The translations under genes and the position numbers were made by a program. Positions 53,020 through 63,028 of a stretch of 64,000 bases of DNA are shown piece by piece. Below the pieces are notes generated by a model that was not told where the DNA came from, searched no databases, and was given only the letters and a program-made list of their open reading frames with translations. Origin of the DNA: REEB95 sp035934235 (GTDB lineage: Bacteria > Pseudomonadota > Alphaproteobacteria > ATCC43930 > CGMCC-115725); the NCBI GenBank assembly GCA_035934235.1, contig DASYYB010000008.1, positions 3,723 to 67,722 of the forward strand, read 5' to 3'. How positions within the stretch are numbered: position 1 is the first letter of the stretch; every line of letters starts with the position of its first letter.

Positions 53020-54317
53020 GCGCAATCGCGGAAATTCAGCCCTACGTCGAAGCGTTCAAGACGCAGCCGCACCCGGCTGAGCCGGGATGGCTGAAGCAGC
53101 GACGCGAGGGCGCGATGCAGCGTTTCGCGGAGCTCGGCTTTCCGACGCGGAAGCAGGAGGCTTGGCGCTTTACCGATCTCCAGCCGTTGCAGCGCGCGCC
53201 GTTCCCGCCGGCGGCGAGAATGAGCAAGGTCACGGCAGCCGATATCGCGCCGTGGCTCTATGCCGACGCGGCGCACCGCATCGTTCTGGTGGACGGTGCC
53301 TTCGCGCCGGAGCTGTCGGCGATCGGCGAGCTACCCGAAGGCGTGTGGCTCGCCTCGACCACACAGACGCTGCGCGCCCGGCCCGAGTTGCTGAATACCG
53401 CGTTGCGCGAGACCGACGCGCTCGACGCGCAGCCATTTGTCGCACTGAATGCCGCGCTGTTCGCCGACGGGTTCGTGCTGGCGCTCGAACCCGACGCGAT
53501 ACTCGACCGTGCCGTCGAGGTTGTGCACCTCGGCCGCGCCGCACATCACTCGGCACAGCTACGCAATTTGATCCTGCTCGGCGCCGGCAGCCGCGCGACG
53601 GTGATCGAGACGTTCGCGGGCGAGGGCAGCTATTGGACCAATGCGGTCGGCGTGATCGCTGTCGGCGCTGGCGCCGCATTGCGTCACGTCAAGTTGCAGG
53701 ACGAGAGCGCGGCGGCGATCCATATCGGCCACAACCGGGTCGATCTCAGCCGCGATGCGCGTTACGAAAACTTTACGCTGTCGCTCGGTGGCAAGCTTGC
53801 GCGTACCGACGTGCAGTTGAAATTCGACGGCGAAGGTGCGGCATGCGGTCTGTTCGGTGCAACGCTGCTGCGCGGTGAGCAGGAAGGCACCATCGCGACT
53901 GTCGTCGATCACGCCGCGCCGCGCTGCATCACGCGCGAATATTACAAGAGCGTCGCCGCCGATCGCGCCCATGGCGTGTTCCTCGGCACCATTGGCGTGC
54001 GGCCGCACGCGCAGAAAACCGACGCCAATCAGCTCAGCAAGAATTTGTTGCTCGGTGCGCGCGCCGCAATCGACGCCAAGCCGGAGCTGGAAATTCTCGC
54101 CGACGATGTCAAGTGCAGCCACGGTGCCACGGTCGGCGATCTCGACGAGACGGCGCTGTTCTATCTCGAAAGCCGCGGTATTCCCGCGGCTGAAGCGCGG
54201 CGCATGTTGGTCGAGGCTTTTGCTGCCGAAGTGATCGAGCGCATCGAGGACGACACGGCGCTGCGTGCGCATCTTGGTCGGCATGTCACGCGCTGGCTGG
54301 CGGGAGGCATCGCATGA
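53016..54317 (+). CDS. sufD: Fe-S cluster assembly protein SufD
   Basis: SufB paralogue completing the SufBC2D scaffold. 433 residues, GTG start within GTGA. N-terminal helical part with FPTRKQEAWRFTDLQPLQRA, a central beta-helix, and the C-terminal SufBD core HGVFLGTIGVRPHAQKTDAN, LLLGARAAIDAKPELEILAD, DVKCSHGATVGDLDETALFY with the conserved Cys and His. Coupled on both sides. Confidence 0.95.
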   Translation: MSAIAEIQPYVEAFKTQPHPAEPGWLKQRREGAMQRFAELGFPTRKQEAWRFTDLQPLQRAPFPPAARMSKVTAADIAPWLYADAAHRIVLVDGAFAPELSAIGELPEGVWLASTTQTLRARPELLNTALRETDALDAQPFVALNAALFADGFVLALEPDAILDRAVEVVHLGRAAHHSAQLRNLILLGAGSRATVIETFAGEGSYWTNAVGVIAVGAGAALRHVKLQDESAAAIHIGHNRVDLSRDARYENFTLSLGGKLARTDVQLKFDGEGAACGLFGATLLRGEQEGTIATVVDHAAPRCITREYYKSVAADRAHGVFLGTIGVRPHAQKTDANQLSKNLLLGARAAIDAKPELEILADDVKCSHGATVGDLDETALFYLESRGIPAAEARRMLVEAFAAEVIERIEDDTALRAHLGRHVTRWLAGGIA

Positions 54318-55558
54318 GCCGTGCCGCCTTGCAGCCCGACGCGAAACCCGCCTTCGATCCGGCGCGGATCAAGCGCGACTTCCCGGTCTTCGACAACAAT
54401 CCGGGCTTGGTGTTTCTCGATAGCGCCGCGTCGGCGCAGAAGCCGGCGGCGGTGATCGACGGCATCGCCGAGTTCTATCGCACCGATTACGCCAACGTGC
54501 ATCGCGGCGTCTATCGTCTGTCGGCGCGCTCGTCTGACCGCTATGAGGGCGCCCGCGAAACGGTGCGCCGTTTCCTCAATGCCGCGTCGGCCGACGAAAT
54601 CGTCTTCGTCCGCGGCGCGACCGAGGCGATCAATCTCGTCGCGTATTCGTGGGGCACGACCTTCCTCAAGCCGGGCGACGAGGTGCTGATCACCGAGCTC
54701 GAGCATCACGCCAACATCGTCCCGTGGCAGTTGATCCGCGAGCGCACCGGCTTGAAACTGGTTGTCGCGCCGCTCGACGCATCGGGCGGCCTCGACCTCG
54801 CCGCATTCGAGGCGCGGCTGTCGTCGCGTACCAAGCTGGTGGCGGTGACCCAACTTGCCAACGCCACCGGCGCGATGCTGCCGGTCGAAGCGATCGCCCG
54901 TCTGGCGCATAAGCACGGCGCAAAGATCCTGGTCGACGGCTGCCAGGCGGCGCCGCGGCTACCGGTCGACGTTCGCGCTCTCGATTGCGATTTCTACGTG
55001 TTTTCGGGGCACAAGATTTATGGCCCGACCGGTATCGGGGTGCTCTACGCCAAGGCTGCAATTCTCGAAAGCATGCCGCCGTGGCAAGGCGGCGGCGACA
55101 TGATCGAGCAGGTCACCTTCGAGAAGACGACGTTCCAAAAGCCGCCGCATCGCTTCGAAGCCGGCACGCCACACATCTCGGGCGCGATCGGTTTGGCGAT
55201 GGCACTCGATTACGTCGAGGCGCTCGGCCGCGATGCGATTTCCGCGCACGAAGAGGAACTGACCGGCTATGGCGTCGACAAGCTGTCGCGGCTGCCGGGC
55301 ATCCGCTTGGTGCCGGCGGGACAACGCCGCCTCGGCATCCTGTCGGTCGACGTGCAGGGCGTGCATCCGCACGATCTTGCGACCGTGCTCGACCAGCACC
55401 ATGTCGCGGTGCGGGCCGGACATCATTGCGCGCAGCCGCTGATGGATAGGCTGGGCCTCGCCGGTACGACGCGGGCGTCGCTGGGAATTTACAACGACGC
55501 GCGCGACATCGACGCGCTGGCTGTCGCGCTGACCGCGGCGCAGAAACTGTTTGCGTGA
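54314..55558 (+). CDS. sufS: Cysteine desulfurase SufS
   Basis: PLP enzyme that takes sulfur from cysteine as a persulfide for cluster assembly. 414 residues, ATG in ATGA overlap with sufD. Class V aminotransferase fold; PLP lysine K234 in FSGHKIYGPTGIGVLY, ELEHHANIVPWQ (PLP stacking His), and catalytic C372 in RAGHHCAQPLMDRLG. This is a group II (SufS/CsdA) desulfurase, which needs SufE or SufU; SufU is next door. Confidence 0.96.
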   Translation: MSRAALQPDAKPAFDPARIKRDFPVFDNNPGLVFLDSAASAQKPAAVIDGIAEFYRTDYANVHRGVYRLSARSSDRYEGARETVRRFLNAASADEIVFVRGATEAINLVAYSWGTTFLKPGDEVLITELEHHANIVPWQLIRERTGLKLVVAPLDASGGLDLAAFEARLSSRTKLVAVTQLANATGAMLPVEAIARLAHKHGAKILVDGCQAAPRLPVDVRALDCDFYVFSGHKIYGPTGIGVLYAKAAILESMPPWQGGGDMIEQVTFEKTTFQKPPHRFEAGTPHISGAIGLAMALDYVEALGRDAISAHEEELTGYGVDKLSRLPGIRLVPAGQRRLGILSVDVQGVHPHDLATVLDQHHVAVRAGHHCAQPLMDRLGLAGTTRASLGIYNDARDIDALAVALTAAQKLFA

Positions 55559-55563
55559 GAACC

Positions 55564-56037
55564 ATGGACGCGCGCGAGCTTTACCAGGACATCATCCTCG
55601 ACCACGGACGTCATCCGCGGAATTTTCACGCGTTGGCGCACACAACCAACCTTGCGCACGGCCACAATCCGCTGTGCGGCGATCGCGTCACGGTGTATCT
55701 CGAACTCGATGGCGGCCGGATCAAGGATGTGAGCTTCGACGGTCGCGGTTGTGCAATTTCGACCGCATCGGCGTCGTTGATGACCGAAGTCTTGAAGGGC
55801 AAGACGCTGGCCGAAGCCGACGCGCTGTTCAAAGGCTTCCATGCGGAAGTCACCGGCAAGACCGTGCCGGCACTGCCCGAGGCGCTCGCCGAGGACATGG
55901 AACGGCTAGCGCCGCTGGAAGGCGTGCGCGCCTATCCGACGCGGGTCAAATGCGCGACGCTGGCGTGGCACGCGTTTGAGGCCGCGCTCAAGAACGGCGC
56001 CGACGGCACGGCCGCCGCGACGGTGAAAACGGAGTAG
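55564..56037 (+). CDS. sufU: SufU-type sulfur transfer protein
   Basis: IscU-fold partner of SufS that accepts persulfide sulfur. 157 residues from ATG 55564; GTG 55555 overlapping the sufS stop is an alternative that keeps the coupling pattern. Zinc/sulfur ligands C38 and D40 in NPLCGDRV, C63 in GRGCAIS, C130 in RVKCATLAWHAFE, plus the roughly 20-residue insertion between the second and third cysteines (FKGFHAEVTGKTV) that distinguishes SufU from IscU. Its presence fits the absence of sufE in this operon. Confidence 0.93.
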   Translation: MDARELYQDIILDHGRHPRNFHALAHTTNLAHGHNPLCGDRVTVYLELDGGRIKDVSFDGRGCAISTASASLMTEVLKGKTLAEADALFKGFHAEVTGKTVPALPEALAEDMERLAPLEGVRAYPTRVKCATLAWHAFEAALKNGADGTAAATVKTE

Positions 56038-56040
56038 GCC

Positions 56041-56454
56041 TTGAGCAGCGAGAATACCGGCCACGATCCGTTCGAGTTCCTGCACGACGACGCGGAAGAC
56101 GCCGCCGACATGACCGATGTCGAGCGGCCGACACCGGACGAAGGCAATCCGGCGCTGCGCGAGCAGGTGCTCGATGCGCTCAAGACCGTGCGCGATCCCG
56201 AAATTCCGGTGAACCTCGTCGATCTCGGACTCATTTACGAGCTGATCGTCAACAAGGACGGCGTCGTCTATGTCGAGATGACGCTGACGACGCCGGCCTG
56301 TCCGGTCGCCGGCGCGCTGCCCGGTCAGGTGCGTGACGCGATTTCGGCGGTGCCCGGCGTGCAAGACGCGCGCGTCAAGCTGGTCTGGACCCCGCCATGG
56401 GACAAGGACCGCATGTCCGAAGAAGCCAAGCTCGAACTTGGTCTGATCGACTGA
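56041..56454 (+). CDS. sufT: SufT family Fe-S assembly protein (DUF59/MIP18)
   Basis: 137 residues; start TTG 56041 with GGAG six bases upstream, inside the end of sufU; ATG 56110 is a fallback. DUF59 core: LDALKTVRDPEIPVNLVDLG, EMTLTTPACPVAGALPGQV with the conserved Cys, and LVWTPPWDKDRMSEEAKLEL. SufT proteins help Fe-S maturation, in particular under high demand for lipoate and aconitase. Last gene of the suf operon. The first about 40 residues are acidic and not conserved. No HesB/SufA gene follows. Confidence 0.92.
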   Translation: MSSENTGHDPFEFLHDDAEDAADMTDVERPTPDEGNPALREQVLDALKTVRDPEIPVNLVDLGLIYELIVNKDGVVYVEMTLTTPACPVAGALPGQVRDAISAVPGVQDARVKLVWTPPWDKDRMSEEAKLELGLID

Positions 56455-56488
56455 CGGAACCGCCGCCGCCGCGCTTGGGGAAGGGGAC

Positions 56489-57109
56489 ATGCTGACGATC
56501 TGGGGACGAACGACGTCGTCCAACGTCCAAAAGGTGCTCTGGGTCTGCACCGATCTGGGCATTGCGCACGAACGCCTCGATTGGGGCGGCAAATTCGGCG
56601 GCAACGATGCGCCCACCTATCGGGCGATGAACCCCAACGGGCTCGTGCCGACCGTCAAGGACGGCGATGTCGTGATTTGGGAATCGAACACGATCATGCG
56701 CTATCTGTGCGCGGTCTACGGTGGTGCCGCGCTGCATCCGACCGATCCGGCGCAGCGCGGCCAGGTCGAGCGCTGGATGGATTGGCAGCTGTCGCGTCTC
56801 AATACGCCGCTGTCCGGATTGCTGCGCGGTTATTACCGGACGCCCGAGCCGCAGCGCGATTTTCCAGCGCTTACGCGCTATCGCATCGAGGCGATCGCGC
56901 TGTGGGAGATGGTCGAGCGTCAACTCGTGGCGCAGGACTATCTGGCAGGCGATACCTTCACGCTTGCCGACATCGGTATCTGTATCTGGGCGCACCGCTG
57001 GTTTCTCTACCCGATCGAGCGGCCCGACATGCCGGCATTAACCAAATGGTACCAGCGGCTGCAAAAGCGGCCCGGATTCGTCGCGCACGTCGCCGGGCCG
57101 ATCGGTTGA
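56489..57109 (+). CDS. Glutathione S-transferase family protein
   Basis: 206 residues; AAGGGGAC precedes ATG 56489. N-terminal thioredoxin-like domain with Ser-containing catalytic region WGRTTSSNVQKVLW, the cis-Pro segment NGLVPTVKDGDVVIWESNTI and GSH-gamma-glutamyl site ESNTIMRYL. C-terminal helical domain with TFTLADIGICIWAHRWF N-capping box. Beta/theta-like class judging by Ser near residue 10. Specific substrate unknown. Confidence 0.93.
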   Translation: MLTIWGRTTSSNVQKVLWVCTDLGIAHERLDWGGKFGGNDAPTYRAMNPNGLVPTVKDGDVVIWESNTIMRYLCAVYGGAALHPTDPAQRGQVERWMDWQLSRLNTPLSGLLRGYYRTPEPQRDFPALTRYRIEAIALWEMVERQLVAQDYLAGDTFTLADIGICIWAHRWFLYPIERPDMPALTKWYQRLQKRPGFVAHVAGPIG

Positions 57110-57246
57110 AACTAACGCAATCGTGAAGCCGGGCTGACACACGATTTTCGTATCGTGTGTGCTTGGATATGCACACACGTCTCAAAAGCAGGACTTGCAC
57201 AGCCCTGTGTAAGCTGCTCCCGTAACGCGCCCAATCGGACCGAAAG

Positions 57247-58128
57247 ATGATGAAGCCCTGGCTCGCCGCCATTGCCGTCATCCCTTTTGCGTTGTTCGTA
57301 TCGCCGGTGCGTGCCGCCGACGATGCGGCGGTTGCCCGCGGCGCCTATATTTTTGCCGCGGCGGACTGCGCCACTTGTCATACCGACACCAAGAATAACG
57401 GCGCGCCGCTGGCCGGCGGCCGGCCGCTGGTCACGGCATTCGGCACCTTCTACACGCCCAACATCACGCCGGATCCGGCCAATGGCATCGGCCGCTGGTC
57501 CCTCGCCGATTTCAGCCGCGCGCTGCGCGACGGGATGAGGCGCGATGGCGCATACCTCTATCCGGTTTTCCCATTCACGTCGTATTCGGGCATGAGCGAC
57601 GGCGACATCGCCGATCTCTACGCCTATCTGATGACGCAAAAGCCGGACCCGGCGCCGGACAAGCCCGATAACATCAAATTCCCGTTTGCATTCCGTCCGC
57701 TGCTGATCGTGTGGCGGATGCTGTATTTCACGCCGGGACCGTTGCAACCGGCCGCAGACAAAAGTCCCGAATGGAACCGCGGCCGTTATCTGTCCGAGGC
57801 CGTGGTGCATTGCCAGGAATGCCATACGCCGCGCAATTTCCTCGGCGCGGTCGAAAGCGGCGCGCACGCCTATGCCGGCAATCCAAACGGGCCGGATGGA
57901 TTGCGCTCGTCCAATATCACGCCGGATAAGGACACGGGCATCGGTCAGTGGAGTGTTGCCGACATTGCGGGCTTGCTCAAGACCGGTCATACGCAGGATG
58001 GCGACACGGTCAACCGGCAGATGAGCGACGTCGCCAAGGGTACCGCCGTTCTGACCGATTCTGACCGTCAGGCAATCGCGCTCTATCTCAAATCCTTGCC
58101 GCCGCTGCACGCCACGCCTAGGAATTAG
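57247..58128 (+). CDS. Diheme cytochrome c, periplasmic
   Basis: 293 residues with Sec signal MMKPWLAAIAVIPFALFVSP ending VRA. Two c-type heme sites: C41-A-T-C44-H45 and C189-Q-E-C192-H193, each followed by a Met-containing region (FTSYSGMSDGDIADLYAYLM; TVNRQMSDVAKG) for the sixth ligand, and a repeated NITPDP/NITPDK segment. This two-domain layout matches cytochrome subunits of membrane-bound alcohol or sorbosone-type dehydrogenases. No dehydrogenase subunit is adjacent, so the partner is unknown. Confidence 0.92.
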   Translation: MMKPWLAAIAVIPFALFVSPVRAADDAAVARGAYIFAAADCATCHTDTKNNGAPLAGGRPLVTAFGTFYTPNITPDPANGIGRWSLADFSRALRDGMRRDGAYLYPVFPFTSYSGMSDGDIADLYAYLMTQKPDPAPDKPDNIKFPFAFRPLLIVWRMLYFTPGPLQPAADKSPEWNRGRYLSEAVVHCQECHTPRNFLGAVESGAHAYAGNPNGPDGLRSSNITPDKDTGIGQWSVADIAGLLKTGHTQDGDTVNRQMSDVAKGTAVLTDSDRQAIALYLKSLPPLHATPRN

Positions 58129-58160
58129 CCTCGGCATCGCTGCGTGCGGCCGGAGAGCGC

Positions 58161-58336
58161 ATGGATCTGGGTCTGAAAGGCAGGACGGCGCTGGTCTGCG
58201 CCGCGAGCAAAGGCCTAGGCAAGGGCTGCGCAGCGGCGCTCGCCGCTGAAGGCGTCGACGTGACGATCACGGCGCGCGGCCGCGAGGCGCTCGAAGCGAC
58301 GGCGGCGCTTATCCGGGAACGTTTTAGGGCGGCGTG

Positions 58337-58340
<4 letters not shown>
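58161..58340 (+). pseudogene. Truncated short-chain dehydrogenase (N-terminus only)
   Basis: 59 codons: MDLGLKGRTALVCAASKGLG followed by KGCAAALAAEGVDVTITARG, a normal SDR beginning with intact TGxxxGxG-type glycine loop (here AASKGLG), then a stop at 58340. The remaining about 200 residues, including the catalytic Tyr/Lys, are absent; the stop overlaps the end of the convergent kinase gene. A 3'-deleted remnant, with the breakpoint at about 58320. Confidence 0.85.
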
Positions 58341-59524
<1,184 letters not shown>

Positions 59525-59546
59525 GGTCACGAGGTTCCTGACAGGT

Positions 59547-60008
59547 TTATGCGGCGGTCTCGTTGCGGCTGGGCAACGTCACAACCGCAAGCCAGAAGCT
59601 TTCGATCTCGCGCACGATCGAGATGAACTGCTCGAGGCCGACCGGCTTGGTGATGTAGCAGTTCGCGTGCAGCTCGTAACTGCGCACGATGTCGTTCTCG
59701 GCCTCGGACGTGGTCAGAACCACCACCGGGATGGCGCGCAGGCGCGGATCCTGCTTCATCTCGGCGAGAACCTCGCGCCCGTCCTTGCGCGGCAGATTCA
59801 GGTCGAGTAGCACAAGATCGGGCATCGGCGCCTTGGCGAATTCACCCTCGCGCTTGAGGAACGCCAGCGCTTCCACGCCATCGCGCGCGTGATGCAGGTT
59901 GTTGCGGATTTTGCCTTCGCGCAGCGCCTCTTGCGTCAGCCGGGCGTCGCCCGGATTATCTTCGACCAGGAGGATCTCGATCGGGCGGCTCGGCAGGGTC
60001 TCAACCAT
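59547..60008 (-). CDS. Single-domain response regulator (Rcp1-like)
   Basis: 153 residues from ATG 60008, with GGAG six bases upstream; the start lies inside the end of the PAS kinase (8-bp overlap). Receiver of the Rcp1 type: ILLVEDNPGDARLTQEAL, phospho-Asp D69 in LVLLDLNLPRKDG, VVVLTTSEAENDIVRSYELH, and YITKPVGLEQFI. No output domain. Rcp1-like regulators typically shuttle phosphate from phytochrome-type kinases; the adjacent five-PAS kinase is the likely donor. Confidence 0.94.
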   Translation of the reverse strand: MVETLPSRPIEILLVEDNPGDARLTQEALREGKIRNNLHHARDGVEALAFLKREGEFAKAPMPDLVLLDLNLPRKDGREVLAEMKQDPRLRAIPVVVLTTSEAENDIVRSYELHANCYITKPVGLEQFISIVREIESFWLAVVTLPSRNETAA

Positions 60009-62832
60009 TGATGGCTCCATTCTGGATGTCGGCCGGAAGCGTGAAGTGGAAGCGGCTGCCCTGGCCCGGCGTCGATTCGATCCAGATGCGGCCACCGTGG
60101 TATTCGATCACTTTCTTGGCGATCGCGAGACCGATACCGGTCCCGGGATATTTGTTGCGCTCGTGCAGGCGCTGGAAGATCAGGAACACGCGCTCGAGAT
60201 ATTGCGGCTCGATGCCGATGCCGTTGTCCTCGACGACGATGTGGCACATGGCGCCTTCGGCAGTGGCTGAGATGTTGATCGTCGGCGTCACGCCGTCGCG
60301 ATGGAATTTGATCGCGTTGCCGAATAGGTTTTGCATGAGCTGAGTCAGCTGCATCCGCACGCCGACAACCCTCGGCAACGCGCCGACGTTGAAGATCGCG
60401 CCGCTGTCGGCAATCGCTGCCTTGAGATTGGCGAGCGCTCCGGACACCGCGTCGGCGAATTCGAACGGCGCCGGATCGCCGCCTTTGCGGCCGATGCGCG
60501 AGTAGGCGAGGAGATCGTTGATCAGGCGCTGCATCCGGTTTGCGCCTTCGACGGCGAAACCGATGAACTCGTTCGCGTCTTTGTCGAGCTTTTCGTTGTA
60601 ACGGCGTTGCAGCAGCTGGCAATAGCTCGCCACCATGCGCAACGGCTCCTGCAAGTCATGCGAGGCGACATAGGCGAATTGTTCGAGCTCGGCGTTCGAC
60701 CGTTGGAGCTCCTGGTTGCGCTCCTGGATCTCGATGCTTTTGTGCCGGATCTCTTCGTCCTTGGCGTGCTGCTCGGTGACGTCGCGGATGGTGCCGACCA
60801 TATAGAGCGGCTTGTGGTTGGAATCGAATTCGACCGCGACTTCGCGATACATGTGCCGGAGCTCGCCGTTCGGCTGAATGATGCGATATTCGAACGGCTC
60901 CGGGTTCTTGCCGGCCGCGATCTCGCCGCGCGTACGCGCGATCGTGGCGTGGTCGTCGGGATGGACCAGTTTGAGGAAATTCTCGGTCGTCGGCACGAAC
61001 GTCGCCTTGTCGACGCCGAAGATCTCGTAGCTCGTGTCGGACCACTCGGCGACGTCCGAGCGCAGATCGCGGAAATCGCTGCCCATACGGGCGAGGCGCT
61101 GCGCCTGCGACAGGTATTCCTGGCTCCGCCGCAGCTTGTCGGTCAGCGCTTTGAGCGCTTCCTGCGCCTTGTGCTCCTCGGTGACATCGCGGTAGGTGCC
61201 GACGCGCTTCCACGGCTTGCCCTCGGCGTCCTTGACCAGCGAGGTCTCGCAATAGAACCACCGGACGGTGCCATCGGCGTGAACCGCCCGGAACTTGAAC
61301 GGCTCGGAGACCAGGCCGTTTTCCGACGCGACCATTGACACTTCATAGGCTGCGCGGTCGTCGGGATGGACCAGGGTGAGAAATTCGTCGCGTGACGGCG
61401 CCGGCAGGCTGGGATCACGGCCGAACATGCGGCTGCATTCCTCCGACCATTTGACGTCGCCGGTCTGAAGATTGCGCTCGACGCTGCCGGTGCTCGAGGT
61501 GCGTTGCGCCTGCGCCAGGTGCTCCTGGTTCTTGCGCAGGGTTTCGCCCAACGTCTCGAGTTCGACTTCGCGCTTCTTAAGTTCGGTGATGTCGATGCGC
61601 ATGCAGACAGTGCTGCCGTTCGAGGTGTGTCGCTCGATGGCCTGCGTCCAGCGCCCGTCGGGAAGCTGATCGGGTGGTATGACCCCGGGGCTGCGGAACT
61701 GTTGCAACCGCTTCTGCACCGCCTTCTCGATCTCGGTTTCTGACGCGTGGGGACGGAGACGGCGATAGCGCGTGCGGGTCAGATCCTCGATCTTGATTCC
61801 GGGCACGAGGAGATCGACAACCTCCGGGAAGAATTTTGCCGCGTGATCGTTGCGGAGGAGAATTTTCTCGTCGCGGTCGTAGAGAATGAGAGACGCCGGC
61901 ATGACCTCGATCGCGTCCTTGAGCAGGGCCTGTGCAGTCTCACGTTCTTTTTCGTGCTTCTTCAGCTCGGTGATGTCGGTGCGGACGCCGATGATTCCGC
62001 CTTCCGAGGTGCGGCGCTCGATGATCTGTGTCCAGCGGCCGTCCTTGTAGGTGCGGATAATGTTGGTGTTGCCGGAACGGTGTTGCTTCATCCGCTCCGC
62101 GATCCACGCCTCGAAATTATCGCCGATGCCGTCGACGTAGGTGGCGGCGTGCTCGCGCAGCAGCTCCTCGTACTTGGTACCGGGGATCAGCAGATGCGAG
62201 GAGGTGGGGAAGTAGCGTTGTGTCGCGCTGTTGCAGAACACGATGCGATCGTCGCGATCGCACAGCATCAGGCTCGCCGGTACGGTCTCGATCGCTTCCA
62301 TGAAGCGCCGATGCGCTGCGGCGGCACGATGTTCGGTCTCGACTTGGGCGGTGACATCGCTGGCGATGCCGCGATAGCCGAGGAATTTGCCCTCGACGTC
62401 GAACAGAGGTTTGCCGCTCGTTTTGATCCAACGCACGCCTTTGCGCGTGGTGATCGACGTGATGACGTCGCGATAAGGTTTGTGTGCCTTGATCGTCGCG
62501 AAATGATTCTGGAGCTGTGGATCGTTCGGCGCGCGGGTGAAATCCTCGACGGTACTGCCGATCAAGCTTTCGGCCGACGTACCGAGTATCTGTTCGATCG
62601 AGCCGATGATCCGGGTGAAGCACAACTGCTCGTCGGATTCCCAGAGCCACGACAACGAGCTCTGCAACGAATCGTGCAGCATCTCCTCGGCATCGAGCAG
62701 CTTGGCTTCGGTCGATGCAATGCGCGCCTCGGCCGTGGCCAAGCGCGCCGCAGCGTCCGCGTGGGCAGCCGATTCGTCATCCGGGGAGATTTGCTTCTGC
62801 ACAACGGGCATAGCAGGCATCTCGTCGCTCAA
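60001..62832 (-). CDS. Soluble multi-PAS histidine kinase
   Basis: 943 residues, no membrane helix. A coiled coil at about 20-55 is followed by five PAS/PAC units: about 56-165, 170-290 and 300-420 (two similar PAS-7-type domains, each with ASLMLCDRDDRIVFCNSA- or ASLILYDRDEKILLRNDH-like cores), then two PAS_3-type units about 440-560 and 570-690 (VHPDDRAAYE; VHPDDHATIA). The kinase core is of the phytochrome-like HWE-unrelated type with H725 in YVASHDLQEPLRMVASYCQL, then NLFGNAIKFHRDG, DNGIGIEPQYLERVF and GTGIGLAIAKKV. No GAF/PHY or bilin Cys is present, so it is not a phytochrome. The signal is unknown. It precedes a receiver and a REC-kinase in one operon. Confidence 0.94.
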   Translation of the reverse strand: MSDEMPAMPVVQKQISPDDESAAHADAAARLATAEARIASTEAKLLDAEEMLHDSLQSSLSWLWESDEQLCFTRIIGSIEQILGTSAESLIGSTVEDFTRAPNDPQLQNHFATIKAHKPYRDVITSITTRKGVRWIKTSGKPLFDVEGKFLGYRGIASDVTAQVETEHRAAAAHRRFMEAIETVPASLMLCDRDDRIVFCNSATQRYFPTSSHLLIPGTKYEELLREHAATYVDGIGDNFEAWIAERMKQHRSGNTNIIRTYKDGRWTQIIERRTSEGGIIGVRTDITELKKHEKERETAQALLKDAIEVMPASLILYDRDEKILLRNDHAAKFFPEVVDLLVPGIKIEDLTRTRYRRLRPHASETEIEKAVQKRLQQFRSPGVIPPDQLPDGRWTQAIERHTSNGSTVCMRIDITELKKREVELETLGETLRKNQEHLAQAQRTSSTGSVERNLQTGDVKWSEECSRMFGRDPSLPAPSRDEFLTLVHPDDRAAYEVSMVASENGLVSEPFKFRAVHADGTVRWFYCETSLVKDAEGKPWKRVGTYRDVTEEHKAQEALKALTDKLRRSQEYLSQAQRLARMGSDFRDLRSDVAEWSDTSYEIFGVDKATFVPTTENFLKLVHPDDHATIARTRGEIAAGKNPEPFEYRIIQPNGELRHMYREVAVEFDSNHKPLYMVGTIRDVTEQHAKDEEIRHKSIEIQERNQELQRSNAELEQFAYVASHDLQEPLRMVASYCQLLQRRYNEKLDKDANEFIGFAVEGANRMQRLINDLLAYSRIGRKGGDPAPFEFADAVSGALANLKAAIADSGAIFNVGALPRVVGVRMQLTQLMQNLFGNAIKFHRDGVTPTINISATAEGAMCHIVVEDNGIGIEPQYLERVFLIFQRLHERNKYPGTGIGLAIAKKVIEYHGGRIWIESTPGQGSRFHFTLPADIQNGAING

Positions 62833-63028
62833 TAGGGAAACGGCTAATTATGATTTGTGGGCGTTAATGAGCCGTGAATTTGCCCGATTCGTGAGTAGGT
62901 TAGGTAAGTTTGCTTGACCCTCGAGACAGCCCCGACTACACCGAACGTGATCGATTTTCCCGCCGACAAGGCGACGTGAGCGGCGCCCAGCCTTGAGTTT
63001 CGGTTAACCCTCGGGGGAGAGGCAGGCG

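Noticed and set aside
60001..62832. Bacteriophytochrome
   Set aside because: Neighbour order fits, but there is no GAF/PHY region and no bilin-binding Cys; only PAS units precede the kinase core.
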